From positions 1-5,675 of the forward strand of contig CAYMJV010000117.1 of NCBI GenBank assembly GCA_964390545.1: a stretch of 5,675 nucleotides of DNA. Reading direction: 5' to 3'. This document shows, piece after piece, positions 1 through 5,675 of this stretch. Both the position numbers and the translations under genes were made by a program. Source of the DNA: CAYMJV01 sp964390545 (lineage in GTDB: Bacteria > Desulfobacterota > BSN033 > UBA1163). The notes under the pieces were generated by a model. The model was not told where the DNA came from. It worked only from the letters and a program-made list of their open reading frames with translations, and made no database searches. Positions within the stretch are counted from its first letter, which is position 1. The number at the start of each line of letters is the position of its first letter.

Positions 1-28
1 GGTGAAGGGGAGGAACCAGATAGATTTG

Positions 29-2377
29 ATGAAAAAGATTTTTTCTCATGAAGGTAAGGCGTTTTCGTTTATCAGGATTCTTATGTTGGGCTCCACTGGG
101 GTCTTATTTTTATTCGTTTCTCCCGGAATAGCCTTTTCGTGGGGTGGTGTCATTGTCGACAAGGCAACCAAACGTCCCATTGAAGGGGCAGTGATCGTCA
201 GATCATGGGATAAATATTATCCCACAGTCGAAGGCCCGCACAGCACGCTCTTCACCTTCAATGAGACAATTTCGGACAAGAAAGGAAAGTTTTCCCTTTT
301 GCCGAAGGCCATACCTATGGGAATTCCTGAATTTTATGGCATTATGGAAAACAGGCCAATTGTATATAAGCCGGGTTATAAATTTCTCATTTTGGAGAAA
401 AAGATATCGAGGATTGAATTGGAGAAGGTTTCGACGGTTCTCGGTCTAAGGGAGAAAGAAATAGAAAACACCAGATATTCTGAGCCGGATTACTATGAAA
501 CGAACCTATTCCAAGAGATGATTGAAAGGGAGGAGGATTTCATCAAAAGAAGATCTGTCCGGCCTGCAACGTATCAAGAGGTTTCAAGGCCCTTTGATTT
601 TACTCCCTATTTTCATCAAGAAAAGGTTGGTATTGGTAAAGGAATCCCCGCGGCCCCCACGGTCCCCATGTCTCCTTTGCCTCCTGGAAAGAAAGAGATG
701 GATGCGCCAATAAGGAAAATCCAGGGCTCCGAATCCATTGACCAACTCATTACTTTACTGGGAGATGAAGATTGGAGGATTCAAAATCTCGCAGAAAAAG
801 CTTTAGTTGAAAAAGGCTCCTTAGCCGCAAATCCACTCATCAAGGCTCTACAACATGAAAATTCTGGGGTGAGATCGGGTGCAGCAAGAACATTAGGTAA
901 GCTTAAAGACGAACGAGCCGTTAAACCATTGCTTTTCGCTCTGAGGGACAATCATAGGATGGTCCGAATAAACGCAGCACAAGCTTTGGGAGAAATTCAG
1001 GACTCCCTTGCATTAGAACCGTTAATCAAAGCCTTGGAGGATGAAGATTGGCAAGTCAGGGGAATTGCGGCAGAGGCCCTGGGGAAGATCAAAAGCCCCA
1101 GAGCCACACAGGTCCTCATGATAGCATTGGACGACAAAACTGCATTTGTTCGAAGAAAGGCCGCTTGGGCACTGGCAGAAATCAAGGATCCAAGCTCCGT
1201 CCAATCCCTGATCAAAACGATGGGGGATGAGGATTTCTTTGTTCCGGGTCAATCTGTACAGGCTTTATCTGTAAAGGCTTTGATTCAAATTGGGACTCCA
1301 TCCGTGGAACCCCTGATTGCATCCATGAAGGAAGATCATTACAGAGTCCGAAGAGGCGCAGCACAAGCCCTGGGCAAGATTGGGGATCGTAGGGCCGTTG
1401 GCCCTTTAATGGAGGCCCTAAGAGATGAAGATCTTGAGGTGAGAAAAAATGCGGCACAGGCCTTGGGTGAAATACAGGATCCTGTTGCTGTCGTACCCCT
1501 CATCGTGGCATTGGAGGAGAGTGCCCTGTTTGGAAGTGCAGCGGAGGCTCTGCTGCGGATAAAAGATCCGAGTGCTATTGATCCTCTCTCGAAGCTTCTA
1601 AATAGCGATAATAGGCTTTTCCGGATGACTGCTGTTAAAGCATTAGGGGGAATCAGAGATCGGAAGGCAGCCGAAAAGCTTATTCCCGTTCTTAAGAATA
1701 AAGATTCACTAACCAGGTATATTGCCCAAAGGAGTTTGGTTGAGATAGGGACTCCGTCCGTGGAACCGCTTATTATCGCCTTGCAGGATAGGAGTCCAGA
1801 AGTTCGAATCGGTGCTGCGTTGCCGCTGAGGGTTATCAAGGACTCTAGGGCTGTCGAGCCTCTCATTGCTTCCCTGAAGGATGCCTCCCCCGAGGTAAGA
1901 AAGAGTGCCTCGTATGCTGTGGGAAGATTCAAAGATCCCAGATCTATTGAACCTCTGATAGCACTGTGGGATGACAAGGATTCCACGGTCAGATTAGAAG
2001 CTGCAGAAGTTTTAGCGGGAATGGGTCCAATAGCGGTAGATCCCCTAATAAATACACTGAACCACAAGAATTCGTACTTCCGATGGAGAGCTGCCTCTGT
2101 TTTGGGAATAATAAAAGATCCAATGGCAGTCGGTCCAATTATCCATCTATTGAAGGACGAAGTCTCTGAAGTAAAATGGACTGCGGCAGAAGCTTTAGGG
2201 GAGATTAAAGATCAAAGAGCGGTGAAATCATTAATAGATCTTCTCGAAGATGATGATCTGGGGATAAGAGCGATAGCAGCGAAGTCGTTGGTTGGAACCA
2301 CAGGGGAAAATCTCGGTCAAGACTATAAATCCTGGATGAAGTGGTGGGTGGAACGGCATGAATTAAGAAAGCAGTAA
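29..2377 (+). CDS. Exported HEAT-repeat protein with N-terminal carboxypeptidase-regulatory-like domain
   Basis: Probably a non-enzymatic protein-binding scaffold acting outside the cytoplasm; its partner is unknown. Numbered from the ATG at 29 (782 residues), a charged start (MKKIF) leads into a hydrophobic stretch (about 16-34) ending in a plausible signal-peptidase site after AFS (35-37). Residues about 39-125 resemble a carboxypeptidase regulatory-like beta domain: G-V-I-V-D, T..PI.GA.V, then S-D-K-K-G-K-F and a KPGY turn. A charged, proline-containing linker (126-235) precedes 17 HEAT-like repeats of about 31 residues (236-762), each near the pattern V-x-P-L-I-x-A-L-x-D, V-R, A-A-x-A-L-G-x-I-x-D. 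The tail ends in W-M-K-W-W. Unit 6 has 35 residues and unit 9 has 29. The start is uncertain: GTG at 2 and TTG at 26 are in frame, a purine-rich AAGGGGAGGAA lies at 5-15, rather far from 29, and the frame could continue upstream of the window. The HEAT fold is secure; any specific function is not. Confidence 0.9.
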   Translation: MKKIFSHEGKAFSFIRILMLGSTGVLFLFVSPGIAFSWGGVIVDKATKRPIEGAVIVRSWDKYYPTVEGPHSTLFTFNETISDKKGKFSLLPKAIPMGIPEFYGIMENRPIVYKPGYKFLILEKKISRIELEKVSTVLGLREKEIENTRYSEPDYYETNLFQEMIEREEDFIKRRSVRPATYQEVSRPFDFTPYFHQEKVGIGKGIPAAPTVPMSPLPPGKKEMDAPIRKIQGSESIDQLITLLGDEDWRIQNLAEKALVEKGSLAANPLIKALQHENSGVRSGAARTLGKLKDERAVKPLLFALRDNHRMVRINAAQALGEIQDSLALEPLIKALEDEDWQVRGIAAEALGKIKSPRATQVLMIALDDKTAFVRRKAAWALAEIKDPSSVQSLIKTMGDEDFFVPGQSVQALSVKALIQIGTPSVEPLIASMKEDHYRVRRGAAQALGKIGDRRAVGPLMEALRDEDLEVRKNAAQALGEIQDPVAVVPLIVALEESALFGSAAEALLRIKDPSAIDPLSKLLNSDNRLFRMTAVKALGGIRDRKAAEKLIPVLKNKDSLTRYIAQRSLVEIGTPSVEPLIIALQDRSPEVRIGAALPLRVIKDSRAVEPLIASLKDASPEVRKSASYAVGRFKDPRSIEPLIALWDDKDSTVRLEAAEVLAGMGPIAVDPLINTLNHKNSYFRWRAASVLGIIKDPMAVGPIIHLLKDEVSEVKWTAAEALGEIKDQRAVKSLIDLLEDDDLGIRAIAAKSLVGTTGENLGQDYKSWMKWWVERHELRKQ
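1253..1282 (+). repeat. 15-bp tandem duplication inside the HEAT gene
   Basis: Two adjacent 15-bp units, 1253-1267 (TCTGTACAGGCTTTA) and 1268-1282 (TCTGTAAAGGCTTTG), match at 13 of 15 positions. They are in frame and encode SVQAL followed by SVKAL. This accounts exactly for HEAT unit 6 being 35 residues long, since the units ending in the same kind of shorter loop (for example unit 11, also ending IGTPS) have 30. Replication slippage is the simple explanation. Confidence 0.8.
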
Positions 2378-2464
2378 GAGTGAATAAGTATGTGAAGGGA
2401 AAAATAGAGACATCCCATTTTTGATTGGTTTTGAACTTATGACTTTAATAGTCTTCTGCGGTTC

Positions 2465-3130
2465 CTAATTCTGTTCTTCAATCTCAGCGAAGGCTCGTAC
2501 CGGGAATGAGGCTCCGCGCACGATCCGAAGGGGCACTGCGTAGAATTTGAAATCTGTCCGGGGAAGAACGGACAGATCGCATAAGTGCTCAACGATGAGA
2601 ATATCCGAGGCAAGAAGCCGCGTATGGGCAGGTCTAGCGGGATCCATGGTGTCATCCACATTCCAGAAATCGACGCCGACGAGCTTGACTCTTGAACGGA
2701 TTAAGAGATCAATGGACTTTTCAGAAAGAAAAGGCCCTAATTCCCAGTAGCCCTCCGTGCCCCATCTTTTGTCCCATCCGGTTCGAATAAGCACTGCCTT
2801 TTCGTCTAATTCTGAGTAATCAGCATGTAGGGTGATGGAGCGGTTTGATGAAACAACTCCATCCAAAACGATTCCGGGTAATCCTGCAATCCTTTCGAGT
2901 GGAATCTGACTCAGGTCTAATCCGTCAGGATATCGATGAAATGGGCTATCTAAATAGGTTCCAAGGTTACAAACCATGTCCACCTTTCCAAGGTAGAATT
3001 CTGCCTGATCGTTATAACGGGACCGAGAAGCCTCGTGGTCGAGAAAGGCTCCAATCTTGGGAGAGGGCAGGCCCGGGTAAGGCGTCATTCCGTCTTCAAG
3101 AATATGGTTTAATTCAACAAGTTTTTTCAT
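2465..3130 (-). CDS. Cyclase / kynurenine formamidase-like family protein
   Basis: A 221-residue protein of the cyclase family (PF04199), which includes the metal-dependent hydrolases kynurenine formamidase (KynB) and isatin hydrolase. Family marks seen are the N-terminal L-N-H-x-L-E-D-G-M-T-P-Y-P-G segment, the central NLGTYLDSPFHRYPDG block, VLIRTGWD, the VGVDFWNVD strand, and a late H-T-R-L-L...I-V-E-H-L segment. The central block is normally HxGTHxDxPxH; here the first histidine is Asn and the second Tyr, while the Asp, the third His and the later His and Glu remain. Kynurenine formamidase activity should therefore not be assumed. The ATG at 3130 is chosen over the in-frame GTG at 3139 because that GTG lies inside a strong Shine-Dalgarno sequence. 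No kynureninase or tryptophan dioxygenase gene is adjacent. It is the last of three same-strand genes, 56 bp after glgX. Family confident, substrate unknown. Confidence 0.88.
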   Translation of the reverse strand: MKKLVELNHILEDGMTPYPGLPSPKIGAFLDHEASRSRYNDQAEFYLGKVDMVCNLGTYLDSPFHRYPDGLDLSQIPLERIAGLPGIVLDGVVSSNRSITLHADYSELDEKAVLIRTGWDKRWGTEGYWELGPFLSEKSIDLLIRSRVKLVGVDFWNVDDTMDPARPAHTRLLASDILIVEHLCDLSVLPRTDFKFYAVPLRIVRGASFPVRAFAEIEEQN

Positions 3131-3133
3131 GTC

Positions 3134-3142
3134 GATCACCTT
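3134..3142 (-). promoter_or_regulatory. Shine-Dalgarno site deciding the cyclase-family start
   Basis: Read on the minus strand this is AAGGTGATC, which matches the complement of the 16S rRNA 3' end over an extended stretch (AAGAAGGTGATC against AAGGAGGTGATC). Its GGTG core ends 6 nt before the ATG at 3130. The alternative GTG start (3139-3137) is part of this site and so is an unlikely initiator. Confidence 0.75.
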
Positions 3143-3153
3143 CTTAATGCCTG

Positions 3154-3174
3154 CTTTTCAATTAGGTTGAAAAG
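3154..3174. repeat. Perfect 8-bp inverted repeat between glgX and the cyclase-family gene
   Basis: CTTTTCAA (3154-3161) and TTGAAAAG (3167-3174) are exact reverse complements separated by 5 nt. In the minus-strand transcript they would form a small AU-rich hairpin just after the glgX stop and upstream of the next ribosome binding site. No U-tract follows the stem on the minus strand, so it does not look like an intrinsic terminator. It may be a processing or stability element, or chance. Confidence 0.4.
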
Positions 3175-3186
3175 ACACACTATTTC

Positions 3187-5373
3187 TCATTTTCCAATAA
3201 GGACAATGGTGCTTCTTGGGTTGGCGAGGTAATGATCCGCAGGTTCGATGAGGGCCTCCCTGCCTGTGTCAAGAAAATCGTCTCCAGCCTTGAGACTTGT
3301 ATCGATCGCTCGATACCATTTCTTGCTGTCAGGAAGTTCAGGAAGGCTGACGAACTGCAGGTTGAAGTCCGCATTGAGAATAAAGTAGAGATGATAATGG
3401 CCAAGTTCGGATTTTTCTTCACCTCCGTCCAATCGGCAACATAAGGTACGCAATTCTGGATCATCCCAGTTTGGTTTGCCGAGGTCTTTCCCAAACCACG
3501 TAATGTCAGGGATATGATCCGCATCCAGATCCTTGCCGAGAAGGAATTTCTTCCTCTGGAGAACCGAAAACCTTTTCTCAAAAGCGATCGCCTTCTTAAA
3601 GAAGTTGAAGATCTCCGAATTTCTCTTCTCATCATCCCAGTGAAACCAGCTGATCTCGTTGTCCTGACAATAGGCGTTGTTATTCCCCCTCTGGGTTCTC
3701 ATGAATTCATCGCCGCCAAGGATCATGGGTGTCCCCGAAGAAAAGAGGAGATAACACACGTAATTTTTTATTAACTGCTTCCGGAGTTGAAGGATATGGG
3801 GATTCTCTGTTTCTCCTTCGACGTCGCAATTCCATGAATCATTCTCATTCGACCCATCGAGATTATTTTCAAGATTGGCCTCGTTATGCTTGGAATTGTA
3901 TGAAACGAGGTCGTTGAGTGTGAAGCCGTCATGGCAGGTGATGAAGTTGATACTGTTATAGGCAGACCTTCCATCATCCCCGTATAGATCGAAAGAACCC
4001 GTCAATCTCCAGCCGAGGTCCCTAACCTGTCCTCCGTCCCCTTTGCCAAATCTTCTGGCGGTATCCCTGAACCTGCCGTTCCATTCCGACCAGTCCACGG
4101 GAAAATTTCCCACCTGATAGGTTCCAATGTCCCATGGTTCAGCAATCAGCTTGACTCGGTTTAGAACGGGGTCCTGTGAGATCGCATCGAAGAAGGACGC
4201 TGATTTTTGGAAGAATCCATCTTCCCGGCCTAAAACCGATGCGAGGTCGAACCGGAAGCCATCAACATGCATACCTTCGACCCAATAACGAAGGGAGTCC
4301 AGGACAAATCTAATGACATGGGTATTGGCGAGGTTGAGACTGTTGCCGCAACCTGTATAATTCATGTAATAGCGATAAGGTTCTGCAGGGGGTCCGGTCA
4401 AACAGTAGTAGGTTGCATTATCAATGCCCCTAAAGGATAAGGTGGGTCCAAGCTCATTCCCCTCGCCGGAATGGTTATAAACGACATCCAAGATGACCTC
4501 AATGCCTTCTTTATGAAGCTCACGCACCAGGGTTTTGAATTCATTCACTTGACAGCCAGGAAACGTCCTTGCGCTATAGGATGATTCAGGGGCGAAGAAC
4601 CCGATCGTATTATATCCCCAGTAGTTGGTCAGTCCTTTCTTCAGAAGAAAATCATCGATATAGAATTCCTGGAGTGGAAGGAGCTCGACTGCATTGATTC
4701 CTAATTCCTTGAGGTGGAATATCTTTTCGATAAAGCCCAAGTAAGTTCCGGGATTCTTAACCCCTGAGGAAGGGTGGGCCGTGAGACCTTTGAGATGGAC
4801 CTCATAGATAATCAAACTCTGAAGTGAAATTTCGGGGGGCTCATCGCCCTGCCAGTCGAAATGGTCATCGATGACGATGGATTTAGGAACCATCAGCGTA
4901 TTATCACGCTTGTCAATGGAAAGGTCTTTCGCCAAGGCGTTTGGATCGTAAGCCAGGAGAAGGTTGTCCATGTTTTTGAATTTGCCGGTCAGTGCTTTTG
5001 CATAGGGGTCGATCAAAAGTTTATTCTCATTGAACCGCATCCCGTATCCAGGGTTAAATTCGCCCCTGATTTTATAAGCATAAAGTTGCCCCGCCTTTAA
5101 CCCGTGCACAAAGGTGTGCCAGATATACTTGGTGCGTTGCTCAAGCTGGATGATATCGGAAGGTCCACCATCGATTCTGTCAAACAGAAGAAGGAACACC
5201 TTACTGGCATGTTGTGAGTAGATAGCAAAATTGACTCCATCCCCATTGAAGGTAGCGCCCAGGGGATAATATTTGCCTGCCGATATTCGTCTCTTCGTTT
5301 CGTGTCTTAATTTGTATTCCATCTCCTGCGGTTCCTCTCTTAACACCGCCTCGTCGTGACCCCTTTTCACCAT
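3187..5373 (-). CDS. glgX: Glycogen debranching enzyme GlgX (isoamylase type, GH13)
   Basis: Hydrolyses alpha-1,6 branch linkages in glycogen, typically of limit dextrins trimmed by glycogen phosphorylase; cytoplasmic. The 728 residues are close to the usual GlgX length. An N-terminal CBM48-like beta domain (about 33-125) contains YPLGATF and GVNFAIYSQHA. The GH13 barrel carries all four conserved regions: DVVYNH (296-301), DGFRFD with nucleophile Asp376, AEPWD with acid/base Glu412, and HDGFTL with Asp482. GlgX/isoamylase signatures are also present: GNELGPTLSFRGIDNATYY, SLRYWVEGMHVDGFRFD, YNSKHNEAN and RGNNNAYCQDN. A C-terminal beta domain follows from about 610. The loop after AEPWD is short (IGTYQVGNFP). 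The start at 5373 has AGGGAG nine nt upstream; an in-frame ATG at 5322, also with a GAGGAA upstream, would remove 17 residues before the conserved region. It begins 2 bp after the archaemetzincin stop, suggesting translational coupling. No other glycogen or trehalose gene is visible here. Confidence 0.97.
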   Translation of the reverse strand: MVKRGHDEAVLREEPQEMEYKLRHETKRRISAGKYYPLGATFNGDGVNFAIYSQHASKVFLLLFDRIDGGPSDIIQLEQRTKYIWHTFVHGLKAGQLYAYKIRGEFNPGYGMRFNENKLLIDPYAKALTGKFKNMDNLLLAYDPNALAKDLSIDKRDNTLMVPKSIVIDDHFDWQGDEPPEISLQSLIIYEVHLKGLTAHPSSGVKNPGTYLGFIEKIFHLKELGINAVELLPLQEFYIDDFLLKKGLTNYWGYNTIGFFAPESSYSARTFPGCQVNEFKTLVRELHKEGIEVILDVVYNHSGEGNELGPTLSFRGIDNATYYCLTGPPAEPYRYYMNYTGCGNSLNLANTHVIRFVLDSLRYWVEGMHVDGFRFDLASVLGREDGFFQKSASFFDAISQDPVLNRVKLIAEPWDIGTYQVGNFPVDWSEWNGRFRDTARRFGKGDGGQVRDLGWRLTGSFDLYGDDGRSAYNSINFITCHDGFTLNDLVSYNSKHNEANLENNLDGSNENDSWNCDVEGETENPHILQLRKQLIKNYVCYLLFSSGTPMILGGDEFMRTQRGNNNAYCQDNEISWFHWDDEKRNSEIFNFFKKAIAFEKRFSVLQRKKFLLGKDLDADHIPDITWFGKDLGKPNWDDPELRTLCCRLDGGEEKSELGHYHLYFILNADFNLQFVSLPELPDSKKWYRAIDTSLKAGDDFLDTGREALIEPADHYLANPRSTIVLIGK

Positions 5374-5375
5374 GC

Positions 5376-5675
5376 CTATTTTCTCCCTGAGATCTTCCTG
5401 TTACATTCCGAGCAGAATTCTGGACCTTTCCTATCCGTATCCATCAACGAATTAGAAAAGAACATCACACATTGGGAATTTCTGCAGTGTCCCAATCCAT
5501 AGGTATGACCTAACTCATGGACTGCTTCGGTCAGTGTCCTTTTATAATAAAGGTTCTGGTCTTGAGGGAGACGATAGAACTCCTGTCTCAGGCGGGTGAG
5601 AGAGATGACAGCTGCTCTTGGGCCAGCTTCTCCGAAGACAAAGTTTAATTCAGGGACATAGAGGTCCTGGTCGAC
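5376..5675 (-). CDS. Archaemetzincin family zinc metalloprotease (M54), 5' end missing
   Basis: The last 99 codons of a gene running in from the right edge, open in one frame from 5675 to TAG at 5378-5376. It matches the archaemetzincin (peptidase family M54) C-terminal catalytic half. Fragment residues 10-34 give LNFVFGEAG, then VISLTRLRQEFY. The zinc-binding helix is HELGHTYGLGH (53-63), with Glu54 as the general base and His53, His57 and His63 as ligands. It is followed directly by C64, then C69-V-M71, the methionine of the metzincin Met-turn, and a final C88-S-E-C91 pair. The four cysteines are the family hallmark, taken to bind a second, structural zinc. Archaemetzincins are usually about 180-200 residues, so roughly 80-100 N-terminal residues lie outside the window. 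The family hydrolyses peptides as small cytosolic aminopeptidase-like enzymes in vertebrates; the bacterial role is unknown. All key residues visible are intact, so it appears functional, not decayed. Confidence 0.93.
   Translation of the reverse strand, partial: VDQDLYVPELNFVFGEAGPRAAVISLTRLRQEFYRLPQDQNLYYKRTLTEAVHELGHTYGLGHCRNSQCVMFFSNSLMDTDRKGPEFCSECNRKISGRK
5383..5388 (-). promoter_or_regulatory. Ribosome binding site of glgX inside the preceding gene
   Basis: Minus-strand AGGGAG lies 9 nt upstream of the glgX ATG at 5373 and within the last codons of the archaemetzincin gene, whose stop (TAG, 5378-5376) falls between the site and the glgX start. This layout favours ribosomes terminating on the first gene and reinitiating on glgX. 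Confidence 0.65.

Noticed and set aside
1339..2067. Long minus-strand open frame of 242 codons opposite the HEAT gene
   Set aside because: It is the antisense shadow of a strongly repetitive coding sequence; its translation repeats with the same period and shows no recognisable domain or convincing ribosome binding site.
2397..2422. Possible terminator between the convergent genes (GGGA, 12-nt loop, TCCC, then ATTTTT)
   Set aside because: The stem is only 4 bp with a large loop, too weak to call; a nearby GACT/AGTC stem at 2441-2453 is equally weak. The 87-bp gap probably serves as the termination region but no clear hairpin is seen.
2465..3130. Naming the cyclase-family gene kynB
   Set aside because: The central metal-binding motif differs at two histidines and no kynurenine pathway gene is nearby, so a specific name would overstate the evidence.
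3137..3139. GTG at 3139 as start of the cyclase-family gene
   Set aside because: This GTG is part of the Shine-Dalgarno sequence that fits the ATG at 3130 with ideal spacing, and the sequence upstream of the GTG offers only a weak site.
2845..3147. Plus-strand open frame of 100 codons opposite the cyclase-family gene
   Set aside because: The opposite strand encodes a full conserved family protein across the whole stretch, and the plus-strand translation resembles nothing.
5670..5675. GTCGAC (SalI site) exactly at the right edge, suggesting a cloning junction
   Set aside because: The same hexamer occurs uncut inside the window at 155-160, so a complete digest does not explain the edge; coincidence is as likely.

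Overview
The window is a compact stretch of bacterial chromosome with moderate GC content and no RNA genes, mobile elements or CRISPR. It holds one plus-strand gene on the left and three tightly spaced minus-strand genes on the right, converging at about 2378-2464. The ribosome binding sites and the bacterial lipid-free signal peptide point to a Gram-negative bacterium. An archaemetzincin, a GlgX-type debranching enzyme and a large exported HEAT-repeat protein with a W..WW tail together would fit a deltaproteobacterial (Desulfobacterota-like) or related lineage. That placement is inference from memory of where such genes occur, not a proven assignment.

Left part (1-2377, plus strand): a protein of about 780 residues with an N-terminal signal peptide, a carboxypeptidase-regulatory-like beta domain, a proline-containing linker, 17 consecutive HEAT-like (PBS-lyase type) repeats and a tryptophan-rich C-terminal tail. 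It looks like an exported protein-binding scaffold, not an enzyme. Its repeat array preserves a history of growth: a 15-bp tandem microduplication and traces of duplication of a five-repeat block.

Right part (5675 down to 2465, minus strand): the 3' 99 codons of an archaemetzincin (zinc metalloprotease, cut by the window edge), then glgX (isoamylase-type glycogen debranching enzyme, catalytic residues intact) starting 2 bp after the protease stop, then a cyclase/kynurenine-formamidase-family protein 56 bp after glgX. The spacing suggests a single transcript starting upstream of the window. The three products share no obvious pathway: peptide-bond hydrolysis, glycogen breakdown and an amide/lactone-type hydrolase fold.

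No clearly new multi-gene system is visible. The points most worth a second look are the partial archaemetzincin and its coupling to glgX, the cyclase-family protein with two of the usual metal-binding histidines replaced, and the architecture and duplications of the HEAT protein. No intergenic gap exceeds 100 bp.
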